Assembly: GCF_000227135.1 (NCBI RefSeq)
Contig: NC_018245.1
Location: 600,095 to 664,094, forward strand
Direction: 5' to 3'
Source of the DNA: Leishmania donovani
Taxonomy: Eukaryota; Euglenozoa; Kinetoplastea; Trypanosomatida; Trypanosomatidae
Length of the DNA stretch: 64,000 bases
The notes below the pieces were generated by a model that saw nothing but the letters and a program-made list of their open reading frames with translations, was not told where the DNA came from and did not search any database. The translations under genes and the position numbers were made by a program. Shown piece by piece: positions 54,063 through 63,852 of the stretch. Positions within the stretch are counted from its first letter, which is position 1, and every line of letters begins with the position of its first letter.

Positions 54063-54977
54063 ATGAAGCGTTTTGCGCATGCGGCGCTCGGCCGCCTGCT
54101 GCTCGCATCGGCCGCGCTTACCTCGTCCTCGCTGTCCACGCCGTCTCTGTGGACCGCGTGTCGCTCCTTCAAGTCGGATGGGACGCCGTACAACTCGGAG
54201 ATGACGGACATCGCACACGGTAGCAGGTACAACCGCGACGCAGCGGCCAGCACGGCTGCCGAGCAAGTTGCGGCGGGTCAGTACGCTGAAAACAAGCCGC
54301 GCGCCATCATGTTTGTCAACAAGCGCCCGGTTGAGATCATTCCGCAGGAGGAGAACGTGCTAGAGGTTCTGGAGCGGGAGGGCATCACCGTACCAAAGTT
54401 CTGCTACCACCCCATCCTCTCCGTAGCCGGAAACTGCCGTATGTGCATGGTGCAGGTGGATGGCACTCAGAACATCGTCGTCGCCTGCTCCACTGTGGCG
54501 TTACCTGGCATGTCCATCATCACCGACAGCCGCCTCGTGCGCGACGCCCGCGAGGGCAACGTGGAGCTTATCCTGATCAACCACCCGAATGACTGCCCGA
54601 TTTGCGAGCAGGCCACCAACTGCGATCTGCAGAACGTGAGCATGAACTACGGTACCGATATCCCGCGCTACCGTGAGGACAAGAAAGCCGTCGAGGACTT
54701 CTACTTTGACCCCCAGACACGCGTCGTGCTCAACCGCTGCATCCACTGCACCCGCTGCATCCGCTTCCTGAACGAGCACGCGCAGGACTTCAACCTCGGC
54801 CAGATTGGCCGCGGCGGGCTGAGCGAAATTTCCACCTTTCTAGATGAACTGGAGGTGAAGACGGACAACAATATGCCCGTGTCTCAGCTATGTCCCGTCG
54901 GGAAGCTGTACATGGGCGATGCAGACGAGAACAACGACATAGTGCGCACGCTCGAGGCTGCGGGGGCAACGGCGTGA
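54063..54977 (+). CDS. NADH:ubiquinone oxidoreductase 75-kDa-like subunit (NDUFS1/NuoG), Fe-S half only, 304 aa
   Basis: Carries electrons through iron-sulfur clusters in the matrix arm of mitochondrial complex I. The N-terminus (MKRFAHAALGRLLLAS) is a typical mitochondrial presequence. The [2Fe-2S] ferredoxin-like domain has C114, C125, C128 and C142 (C-x10-C-x2-C-x13-C). The His/Cys-liganded cluster has H174, C178, C181 and C187 (NHPNDCPICEQATNC). The [4Fe-4S] ligands are C226, C229 and C232 (RCIHCTRCIRF) with C277 (LCPVG). All expected ligands of these three clusters are present. The protein then stops at 304 residues, where NDUFS1 in most eukaryotes continues with a molybdopterin-oxidoreductase-like domain to about 700. 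The stop is followed by ordinary spacer, so this is a short form rather than a frameshift. Confidence 0.9.
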   Translation: MKRFAHAALGRLLLASAALTSSSLSTPSLWTACRSFKSDGTPYNSEMTDIAHGSRYNRDAAASTAAEQVAAGQYAENKPRAIMFVNKRPVEIIPQEENVLEVLEREGITVPKFCYHPILSVAGNCRMCMVQVDGTQNIVVACSTVALPGMSIITDSRLVRDAREGNVELILINHPNDCPICEQATNCDLQNVSMNYGTDIPRYREDKKAVEDFYFDPQTRVVLNRCIHCTRCIRFLNEHAQDFNLGQIGRGGLSEISTFLDELEVKTDNNMPVSQLCPVGKLYMGDADENNDIVRTLEAAGATA

Positions 54978-55770
54978 AAGGGCTGCCCTGTTGCCTGCCG
55001 CCTGATCAGTGCTCGTGCGCGTCTGCCCCTCTCTCTGTGTGCAGGTGCCGCGGCCTCTTGTTTTCGCGCCACTTCTGCACCTTGTCTCTTGATATGGCGT
55101 GCTAGCGCCAGTGGACGCGCCCGGCATGCGCACACAGGCACTTACCCTGAAGAGCACAATTGCTCAGCTACGCAGTGGATGAGGTGGCCATAGCGAGAGA
55201 AAAACGGCGGCAGCGTCACGGAGAGCACTGCCTTTCGCTGCTTCACGAGCCCCCTTTCTTGTGCTGGCAGCAATGAAGGAAAGCCGAGCAGCTGTGAGCT
55301 GAAAGAGACCAAGGGCACTCATGTATCATCTTCTTTCCGTTCTTTTTTCTTGGCGTGCAGCAACCCCCCTGACCCCTCCCCCATCGCGTCCCACCACGAG
55401 ACCCACCACCGTGCCTTTCAGGCCGTTCACGATTGGTGTGCTCCAGGTGGTGCTCCATGAAGTCGACTACGGCCCCGCCCCGAGCCTCGACGAGGTTCGC
55501 TGTGAGAGCGTCAAGGCTGTACCGACGCACGGAAAGAGGGGCGCCGCTGGATATTTGCAACCAGAGCGTCGCCACCGGCCGCGTCGCTTCTACATGGAAA
55601 GGATAGGCTCACCGTGCCCCCTTCCCCTCGCCTGCAGCCGCACGTGCCCGATGGTGTGGCCCCGTGCCCTACTGTCTCTGTGACACTGACACGTGATCTG
55701 CGCAACCCACATGAGCAACGTACCTCGCGACGACTGCGCGACCATCTGGGACACAAACTCCAGCCACGGC
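54978..55770 (+). other. Spacer after the complex I subunit gene
   Basis: No gene seen. GC content rises after 55420 and the stretch may include the start of a repeat that continues into the gap, but I found no second copy of it in the window. Confidence 0.45.
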
Positions 55771-56111
55771 NNNNNNNNNNNNNNNNNNNNNNNNNNNNNN
55801 NNNNNNNNNNNNNNNNNNNNNNNNNNNNNNNNNNNNNNNNNNNNNNNNNNNNNNNNNNNNNNNNNNNNNNNNNNNNNNNNNNNNNNNNNNNNNNNNNNNN
55901 NNNNNNNNNNNNNNNNNNNNNNNNNNNNNNNNNNNNNNNNNNNNNNNNNNNNNNNNNNNNNNNNNNNNNNNNNNNNNNNNNNNNNNNNNNNNNNNNNNNN
56001 NNNNNNNNNNNNNNNNNNNNNNNNNNNNNNNNNNNNNNNNNNNNNNNNNNNNNNNNNNNNNNNNNNNNNNNNNNNNNNNNNNNNNNNNNNNNNNNNNNNN
56101 NNNNNNNNNNN
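55771..56111. other. Assembly gap (341 N)
   Basis: A run of Ns directly left of the second SIDER-like core. Confidence 0.99.
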
Positions 56112-56370
56112 CGATGAGGACACTGAAGGCGGCCCCGCTTTGGGTCAAGGCATGCGGTCTAGCCGAGTGTGTCTAGCGCCGGCCGCGCGGCACGTAACCG
56201 CAGAAGGGACGATGAAGGACGAGACGAGCCCGCTAGACGCATGACCTCATTCGGTGTCAGGACGGCTCCATCTGGTCGACCAGGGTTTAGCCGCAGTGTG
56301 ACAGCGGCAAGTGAGGTGTGGTTGTGCATGCTTGTCTATGCGTTGGCTTGTACGTGGGTATAGTGTGAAG
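56112..56370 (+). repeat. SIDER-like dispersed repeat, copy 2
   Basis: Shares with 15966-16042 the blocks AGCCCGCTAG, CATGACC...CATTCGG, ACGGCTC and an identical 28-base core at 56271-56298. Further left the two copies are only loosely similar (GTCTAGCGCC, AAGGCATGCGG). Its left part is lost in the gap. Orientation is the same as copy 1. Confidence 0.6.
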
Positions 56371-57244
56371 ACGCCGATGGGAAAGAGAGCTTAAATGCGA
56401 GGGGCGATTGGGGTGACTAGCGAATAGCGGGAGGAGGGGACGTGTGCGTCGAACTCACTCTCTTCCTTCTGCACGGGCTTATTTGACCCTTCTGCCTTGA
56501 CCGTCCGCACCAGCTCCCCGCTTCTTCGGGGGTGAGGGAGTGGTAGCTTCCGCCGTTCGTTGCTCTTGCGTTGCCCTGCTTTTTCTGGGCGTGGGCTCGT
56601 TTGGTTCTCGTGTTGGCTTCGCTCTGTTCTCCTTGACGAGGAAGGCGGGGACGGGTTTGATCGGCTCTCCGCAGAATCGGTGCAGCGTGTCGGCAGACGA
56701 AGAAGAAAGCGGCGAAGGGCACCGCGAAAGGGCAATGTAGGCGTCGTGTTTGTGGTGCAGAAGCGAGGACCCGGTTCAACCGGGCACGCTCGCGGCTGCC
56801 TACCTGGAGAGGTGGCGTTGCGTATCGTGCATCCTCGGATGGCTTGATGGAGCGCGAATTACTTAGTCGAAGCGATGGGGGTGGGTGCACGGCCTACTCA
56901 ACGATGGCTTCCTCGAGCATGCCGACGAGGGAGACGCCAGCACACGCGCTCTGCCTGTGTTGGCGTCGCAGCCCCACTTTGATGGGGACTGTGCGACGGC
57001 ATCAAGGACTTTGCTGAAGCCCCCGCCTTATGCTGTGATGAGTTGCTTGATCTCGCTCTGCTTCTCTTTACTTTCTCATCTGCGCTGTATACCCCCTGCC
57101 CTCCTCTCCTTGTTGCACGGCGTGTTGCTGTGCCTACGTGGCCTCTCAAAACTTCGAAGGCACCGCTGCTCCGCGGAGCAGTGCAGGCACACCGAGATAT
57201 ACCTTCCCTTTCACCCGCGCTTTCCGGAATAGGGCCTTCGCGTC
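56371..57244 (+). other. Spacer and 5' region of DPH4
   Basis: No gene supported. A pyrimidine-rich stretch (57202-57226) precedes an AG at 57231-57232, which would leave a 12-base 5' UTR for DPH4. Confidence 0.55.
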
Positions 57245-57799
57245 ATGTCTGCGGCGGCGTGCTCGTGGAGTCACGCGGAGTGGACGCCGTACGAGGTCCT
57301 CAACGTGCCGCAGTCGGCCCCTATTAGTGACATTCGTGCTGCTTTCAAGCGCATGGCGTTGCGCACGCACCCTGACAAGGCAACGGTGACGACGTCAGCT
57401 AGAAGGGCGAGCGGCGGCGGGACGACGCCGTGCTCAGAATTTCCTGTTTCCTTTCACATTGTGAAGGAGGCGTCGGAGATGTTGCTTGACCCGTACTTGC
57501 GCGCCGCCTACGATGCCACCCGCTCCCAGGCGTTGACGCACGAGGTTGGCGCTGTCAGTGATACCTACTCTCTGATGGACGACTTTGTTCGTGTAAGGAT
57601 GGACGGTGATGAAAGCGATGGGCAGCGCGTGCATGTGTACCAGCGTGAGTGTCGCTGTGGCGGTGTCTATGAAGTGGCTCTGTTTCCCGAGGCACCGGCA
57701 GGGAGTGGCGAGGACGAGGATGTGCCACTGACGTACTCGGCCCAGACGCTGAGGTGCGAGTGCGATTCTTGCTCACTTGTGGTGGAGGTAGTGGCGTAG
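57245..57799 (+). CDS. DPH4: Diphthamide biosynthesis protein 4 (DPH4/JJJ3, J domain plus CSL zinc finger), 184 aa
   Basis: In other eukaryotes DPH4 is a J protein that takes part in the first step of diphthamide formation on translation elongation factor 2, together with DPH1-DPH3. Here residues 13-95 form the J domain (YEVLNVPQSAPISDIRAAFK, HPD at 42-44, closing with LDPYLRAAYDATRS). An insertion of about 20 Ser/Gly/Thr-rich residues follows the HPD loop. Residues 128-184 form the CSL (DPH-type) zinc-binding domain: C136 and C138 (RECRCGGVYEV) pair with C173 and C176 (CDSCSLVVEV). The order J domain then CSL finger, and the total length, are characteristic of DPH4. This is the second J protein in the window and is unrelated to the large one beyond the J fold. 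Confidence 0.9.
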   Translation: MSAAACSWSHAEWTPYEVLNVPQSAPISDIRAAFKRMALRTHPDKATVTTSARRASGGGTTPCSEFPVSFHIVKEASEMLLDPYLRAAYDATRSQALTHEVGAVSDTYSLMDDFVRVRMDGDESDGQRVHVYQRECRCGGVYEVALFPEAPAGSGEDEDVPLTYSAQTLRCECDSCSLVVEVVA

Positions 57800-58857
57800 C
57801 GCGCAGCGGAGCGCTAGGGACATGCCCGTACTTTCACGTTGCTTGCAGCACAACGGACCAGTCCCGTCTGTCTTTCTGCCTTGGACTTCTCTCTTTATTT
57901 CTCGCGTTGGTTTGAAGGTGCTGCTGCGCACTGTGTTGGGACCGCACCCTCGGCATCCTGTGGAAGCCCTCACCGGGAAGGGCTTCAGCGTAGTACAGTG
58001 CTTGCGTGTATGCGCCTACGCTTGCCTTGCAGTGCGCACGCATCCGCCCAGCTGTTGCCGTCGCCACCTTGGTTTACTTAAAGGGATGGCTGCCTTTCTC
58101 TGTCGTATAAGCCCCGCGGGAAAGCACACGTACTCGCGCACAGCGTGCACGCAGGCCACTCATCTCTGCATGGCTTGGCGCACACACGCGTCTCTTCCGC
58201 TCGGAGCGATCTGTAAGTTATACGAGTATCCGCAACCACAACGCAGAGGAAAAGCGATGGGTAGATGCCCGAAACTGAGGGCAACGGGGGGGGGCGCACA
58301 GAGACACGAAGAGGACAACGACGGCGTCTCCCACGTCGCCTTCTGCTCCGTTTGAAATCTTCACTTAGGTTTCTCCCCCAGCCACCCACAAACGCTCACT
58401 CGCTCTCTCTCGCGGTCAGAAAGAGCGGGGGCGCTGAGTCCGTTGGTGAATGTACCCTTTCCAGCGTCGATGTGGCATACGCGCGCATCGCCAACATCCA
58501 CGCACGCACGCTACCTTCTGCTCGACCCACCACCGCCCCTACCCCCTTTCACCACTCTCGCATCTGCGAAGACACAAGAAAACAGCTCCTGCTTCTCTGC
58601 TCGTGGTGCTGACGGTGCCGGACAGCCGTTGGCTTGGTGCCATATACACCCGCCTCACACGCGAAGGCCGACTTCGCTGCCTACACCAGAAGACGCTCAC
58701 ATCGAGAAAGGACGAGGAGGGAGGGAGGGAGGGCAGCAGGGGTACGCACCGCCCCCGCGCACATTCTTCCGCATAGCGGTGAACACACACACGTGAAGGG
58801 GTGAATGCGGGGTGCAGTTTGTTTGTGAGTCTATGCGTGCATACGCGGTGCATCAGA
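57800..58857 (+). other. Spacer and 5' region of the 1135-aa gene
   Basis: No gene supported. Mixed composition, a G run at 58289-58295 and pyrimidine-rich stretches near 58500-58560. No clear single splice acceptor can be chosen for the next gene. Confidence 0.5.
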
Positions 58858-61800
58858 ATGAGGCGGACTCTCAAGGGCTGCTGTATTCACCGCTGGATAG
58901 AAGGGCGCTCCTGCTCCGGATGCTGTGGTGGCTGCTTTGACGCCGCCTCTGCAGCAGCACCAGCAGCTGCTGCTCGTGTGCCCCCATGGCAGGACTTCTA
59001 TGAATACCGCAGTTATCACACGCTCGCGCGCTGCACGCTTCGGATCTCTTCCTGTCGCTCTCAGCATCCCTATCGGCTGATTCGTGCGTACTTGAGAGGC
59101 GCAGAACTCTCGTTGCGCATGAGCGGCGCCATAAGCTGCACGGCGCGTACCTACAGCGCGCAGGCGTACGCGCACGAGGAGGGCGCCGATGATGACGAGG
59201 ATGACTACCTGCAGGCCTACGAGGAACTACTGCTAAATGCGGCTTCTAATGCGGCGGCCGATGACGCCGCTCCCCAGCCCGGCGGCACGTGCAGCGAGGG
59301 GGTTGCCCATCTTGACAAGGAGGCTGGTGCTCACGTGGACGGTGCTTTTCCTTCCTTTGAGAGTCCGGCGTCGGTGCCATTGCCAGCTGATGCGCTCGTG
59401 GAAGACACACTGGCAGCCCTGCCCGCCGATGGCTCGACCGTGCTGCTGACTGACCTCACCCGCTCACTTGACGTGGAGGCGATCAGCGAGCTCTTCGGCT
59501 CCGTGCTGTCTTTCGTGCAGCTCCACCCGCATCTCTTTACTTGCACCCAGGACCCCGATACAGGTAGGTGGCACGTAGCGCGAGGTCGCTCGTCAACCTC
59601 GCCGCTCAACGCAGACGCTGCCACCGCTGCAGCGCCTGGCCTAGCATCTGCCATTGGTGGAGGCGAAGAGGATGACCACAAGGCCATAATTGTCGACCTC
59701 GATGTGGCGGCGATGGTGCTGGGCGAGGAGCTAAGGCATTTATGTGGCAGCCGTTACTCGTCGCAGACAAGAGCGCATGAAGCCGAAGCCGCGCACTCCG
59801 CGGTAAAGCGATCGAGGCGTCGCTTAACACCCGCCGCAGTACCTAACCCTCTTTTTCCGACATCAGGCACTGGCGCTGCCCGCGATGGCGTATCGTTGAC
59901 GACCCCCGAGCAGGCATGGTGGCCGACCATTGCGAGCCTCTTGCCCGAGGACGGTACCCCTCTTCCCATTTCAGTGCTGCGTGCGTCGCTGCCGGGGCCG
60001 ATCGCGCAGGAGCTGCGCGCTCGACAAGTGGGTCTGGCTCGGTGCTTCAAGCAGACCTACGCCATAGCCAGTCGTCATGTGGCGCTCACGGCAGACTCGA
60101 CGGCGCTCGTTCGTGCTGCAGTGCAGCGCTCGAACAGCTGCGCAGCCGCCTCCGTTTCATTGTGGTCTCCGGAGGGCCAAAAGGCGGCAGCTTGGACCAA
60201 CCACAAGGAGTCGTCGGTGGCGGCTTTCTCCTCTTTCTTGTGCGACGCCGGGGATGGCTCGTACGTGCCACCCCCGGCGGACTACGACGCGTCGCAGGAT
60301 GCAGAGCCGTGGCTGGTAACGATTTCGCTAGACGACGGCGAGGAGGCGGGCCCGGAGGAGGTGCCTCCTGCGTCAGGCGATGTGGACGAGGGGGCGCTGG
60401 GGCGGAGCGCCGACGCCGCAACTGCGCTGGCGGCTGCGACTGGGCTTCAAGAGATACCTTACAATGGCCTCAGTGGTGCTAGTGGGAGGGCGGCGACACA
60501 GGCTCATGGAACAGGCTTGCAGCCGCACGACTTGAATCTCGAGCGGTTGTATGACGCCCCAGCGCCGCCGACGGCGGTCGTGAGGAGCAAGCCTTCGACT
60601 GCGACGCAGCTAGCAGGCCCTGCTGGTGCGGTGCGCACGGTGCGTCCCCCTCGCCCGTCGACGCCAGCCGAGTGGCTAGCCTTGCACACCGCCATGGCCG
60701 AGGCGCGTGGTTGGATCACGCCGATGCAGATGTTGGATTACCTGGTCGAGTGCGTGCCCACCTTTTTCATCCCTTTGGAGGAGTTGCGCCCGTCGGACGC
60801 TATCCTGAAGCTTGTTGGCGCGCGCACGAGCATGCGCACGCTGGTATGTCGGGTCTACATGTACTTTGTGGAGAGGTCGGAGGATAAGATGCAGATCCGA
60901 CTGGCGCCAACCCTCGAGCACGCGCAGCGCGGCGCAGCCAACGCGCACTACGCGGCATGGAACCCTGACACGGCGAACAAGTGTGAGCAGTGTGGTGCCG
61001 ATGCAACGCCGAGCGAAGCGCCAGCACCAACGAACGCCGGCACCGGCACCGGCACCGCCGCTAACCCAGGCGACCGCCAAGACAGTGCTACTCACAGCGG
61101 CCCCAGGAGCGGCGGCACTGTGTTGCAGTCTAGCGATACGACGAAGGCCTTTCCGGTCATGCGTGTGCGGAGGCCCATCAAAAGCCTACTCAGCGTGAGG
61201 TCGTTCAAAGCCATGCCCGCCACTGCCAAGGCGGCTGCATCGCCTGCAGCCTTGCCCACCGCCATGCGGCTGAGCTCCCCTGATGCACAAGCAGGAGCCA
61301 GCACAGGTGCCGGATCGAGCTCCACTCCCACCGCCCTCAAAGGCGGCGGTGGCTTTATCGCGTTGTCCTCGGTGCCGACTGGCGAGATCGGTTACCCGTT
61401 TCTGGCCTTAGCCACTCAGCCGGTGCACACGTGGCCGTGGTGGGCAAGGCTACTGTGCGTGTTGCCGTTTGACACGTACGTGCCACTGGACCATCTCCGC
61501 ATCCACTACTGTCCTGACCTTGCGCCCGAAAACGTCTATCTCGCTTGGAGGGCCGCGGACGCGTCGTTTTTGCCGACAACGTCGTCCGAAAAGGTGCGCA
61601 CGCCGATCCCGTTCTCACTGCTTCGTGCGCCGACGACCTCTCGTAGAGTGCGACTGCGCCCTTTTTGGCTGTCACCAGGCTGCACGGCAGAGCTGGAGAG
61701 CACGGTAATGCCGGTGGGCCTCGTGAAGCAGCTGCGCCCAGTGTGGCTGCCAGTCTCACGCCTGCTATCCAAGCTGACCCCTGAGGAGCGAGAAGAGAGC

Positions 61801-62265
61801 TTGGCCTTGGCTGTCCGTCGCCCTTCCGCTGCTGGCCTATCAGCCGACGAAGCACTCGTCATGCTGCTGCGTGATTGCGGGCGCTGTTGCTGGGTGCAAG
61901 AGGACGGTGCAAAGGTGCGTAGGTATGCGGCTTCCAGCGCGCTGGACGACCACTTTCACGCCTCGCTTTCACTGCTGTACGGCTTCAGCTCCGCGCGTGT
62001 GTGGGAGCCGCTGCCGGTGGTGTTGGACCGCGCGTCGGAGCACGTGCGCTCTCTCTTCGCACATTCACAAATGCCCCCACTGGCGTCTCCGAACACGGTT
62101 GGGCTGATTGGCATGCTGCGTCAAGCACCGCCTGCAGCGCTCAAAGCATTTCTCATGCGACATGCGCAGTGGCTGGAAGTGAAGGCGACCGATGGCAGGG
62201 AGACGAGGGACGAGGCGGCGGCCCCGTTGCTCGTACGCAGGCGTGCGGCTCTGGTCTCGTTCTGA
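58858..62265 (+). CDS. Modular hypothetical protein with repeated helical modules, probable mitochondrial (1135 aa)
   Basis: I recognise no named family. The frame is open from 58801 with GTG, but the first ATG is at 58858 (MRRTLKGCCIHRWIEGRSC); another is at 59119 (MSGAISCTARTYSAQAY). Either leaves a basic, Ser/Ala/Arg-containing leader compatible with mitochondrial import. Several separated segments look like diverged copies of one module of 60-75 residues. They sit near residues 181-243 (ALPADGSTVLLTDLTRSL...HPHLF), 352-411 (WWPTIASLLPEDGTPLPIS), 608-685 (AEARGWITPMQMLDYLV...FFIPL) and 859-915 (WWARLLCVLPFDTYVPLDHL). A looser fifth lies near 960-1040. Ala/Gly/Ser-rich linkers separate them, and one linker contains NKCEQCG. 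The common pattern is L-P-x-D-G-T-x-V-x-L-x-x-L, as in small helix-turn-helix folds. Such repeats suggest an RNA- or protein-binding scaffold, for example in mitochondrial RNA processing, but that is a guess. Confidence 0.8.
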   Translation: MRRTLKGCCIHRWIEGRSCSGCCGGCFDAASAAAPAAAARVPPWQDFYEYRSYHTLARCTLRISSCRSQHPYRLIRAYLRGAELSLRMSGAISCTARTYSAQAYAHEEGADDDEDDYLQAYEELLLNAASNAAADDAAPQPGGTCSEGVAHLDKEAGAHVDGAFPSFESPASVPLPADALVEDTLAALPADGSTVLLTDLTRSLDVEAISELFGSVLSFVQLHPHLFTCTQDPDTGRWHVARGRSSTSPLNADAATAAAPGLASAIGGGEEDDHKAIIVDLDVAAMVLGEELRHLCGSRYSSQTRAHEAEAAHSAVKRSRRRLTPAAVPNPLFPTSGTGAARDGVSLTTPEQAWWPTIASLLPEDGTPLPISVLRASLPGPIAQELRARQVGLARCFKQTYAIASRHVALTADSTALVRAAVQRSNSCAAASVSLWSPEGQKAAAWTNHKESSVAAFSSFLCDAGDGSYVPPPADYDASQDAEPWLVTISLDDGEEAGPEEVPPASGDVDEGALGRSADAATALAAATGLQEIPYNGLSGASGRAATQAHGTGLQPHDLNLERLYDAPAPPTAVVRSKPSTATQLAGPAGAVRTVRPPRPSTPAEWLALHTAMAEARGWITPMQMLDYLVECVPTFFIPLEELRPSDAILKLVGARTSMRTLVCRVYMYFVERSEDKMQIRLAPTLEHAQRGAANAHYAAWNPDTANKCEQCGADATPSEAPAPTNAGTGTGTAANPGDRQDSATHSGPRSGGTVLQSSDTTKAFPVMRVRRPIKSLLSVRSFKAMPATAKAAASPAALPTAMRLSSPDAQAGASTGAGSSSTPTALKGGGGFIALSSVPTGEIGYPFLALATQPVHTWPWWARLLCVLPFDTYVPLDHLRIHYCPDLAPENVYLAWRAADASFLPTTSSEKVRTPIPFSLLRAPTTSRRVRLRPFWLSPGCTAELESTVMPVGLVKQLRPVWLPVSRLLSKLTPEEREESLALAVRRPSAAGLSADEALVMLLRDCGRCCWVQEDGAKVRRYAASSALDDHFHASLSLLYGFSSARVWEPLPVVLDRASEHVRSLFAHSQMPPLASPNTVGLIGMLRQAPPAALKAFLMRHAQWLEVKATDGRETRDEAAAPLLVRRRAALVSF

Positions 62266-63852
62266 AGAGAGCCAGAGAGGAGCGCGCGGGCGCTCGTGTG
62301 AGAGGCACTGGACGGAGTGGCAATCTAGTTGTCGGCGCTTCTCGTGCTGCACATGCGTGACTGTCCATCGCTGGGGCAGAGATAACACGTTGGTATCTCT
62401 TTCACGCATATATGTCCTCCAACGGACCTTTTCTGAGGCAGGAATACATGCACGCATATGATGGGCGGCAGCCTCGATGCACACGACCAGGTCATCACAT
62501 CGGTTTCTTGTTGTTTTCTTTCTTCCTCTTTTCAGCTGCTCGTGATGCGTGGAAAGTCACTGTGCGGCGCAGGCGCGAAGGGACGACACGCTTGCCGCGG
62601 GATGCGGAGCGGAGCTGTGCTTATCGGTTGTCATACGCATAACCGCACAAAACGTTGATGCGCGTGACGTAACGGCTACCACTACAGCGAGTGAGCGGCG
62701 GTTGTTTTGTTCCTGATAAATCCGCGCGTACGCATCCACCTGGCGTTTGCTTGTTGCTGGGGTGACATTCGCACGCCTTTCGCTCGAAGCCGGGCGCACT
62801 GAATCGGCGGTCTCAGCGCATCGTTCATAGTCACCGTCTAGCAAGGCGCCGTTGCCTGCAGGCAAGGCGAATATGGTCTCGGCCGTCCACAAACGACACA
62901 GCCGACGTTTCGCGGAGTCCGAGGAAGTGTTACGCACCCCTCCATGCTGGCCTTCCTCGACGTCCTCTCTTCACCTCCGTCATTGACGTGCACGTACTGG
63001 TCTTTCTCTTTTTTCCTATTTTTCTTTGCACGTTCTTTGCCTCCGCGCCATGCGGCCCACCCTTCCTCTCCCCTCCCCTGCACGCGCGCGCATGCACGAC
63101 GACACCACGGCCAAACCAATAATGCGTGCGCATCTTCTACGCCGCTCACGCCCGCCACCACCACCGGCAGTACCGCCGTTTTAGTGCTACAACAACAACA
63201 AAGTGTTTCGTACCCTTTTCTTCGTTTCTTCCCCGGTACACCCCCGCGCACGCGAACGGCTCCGTGAGGTCTCTGCCACCTGCCCAACCCTTACTCTCCT
63301 CATCTACACCACACTTCCACGCGGCTATACCACTTCACAAGTTGGGCAGTCTAGACGTGGCGTAAAAGCAACAGCTGAGCAGCCGTTCACATCAGGGCCG
63401 ATACACCTCTTTAGGCAACCAGCCTTCCCCAAACCCCACCAAATTCGCGAAAAGCACGTAATATAGCGATCGAGTAGCCTATTCTCTGATCTCCTTTACA
63501 ATCTCGACACCTTGTAGCTTTTCCTGTTTTCTCTGTGCATCACCGCCTCTCCAGCTCTTCGCTTCTCTTTCCCACTCTCTCCGGCGAAGCGTCACAGCGC
63601 CTGCATCGCAACTGTTCCCACCAGATCCGAGAGAGCAGAGAAAAGCTCGCCTGCGCACGCGTGAATCCCCTGCACGTCGTAAAGCATCTAAGTAGAACTC
63701 TCTTTTCGTTTTGTGGATACATAACTCATCCTCTCGGTGGTTGTGTCTGTGCGTGTGTGTGTCTCCTCTCAAGCGCTGCACGCCCTCTTCTTGTCCCCCC
63801 TCTCTCAACACCCCCTCTCTTTGTGCCGCCCGCATCCTTGCAAGCGCCGACG
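62266..63852 (+). other. Spacer and 5' region of the H+-ATPase gene
   Basis: No gene supported. The right-hand part is strongly pyrimidine-rich (63776-63840) and ends CCTTGCAAG with an AG at 63843-63844, a likely splice acceptor eight bases before the ATG at 63853. Confidence 0.6.
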
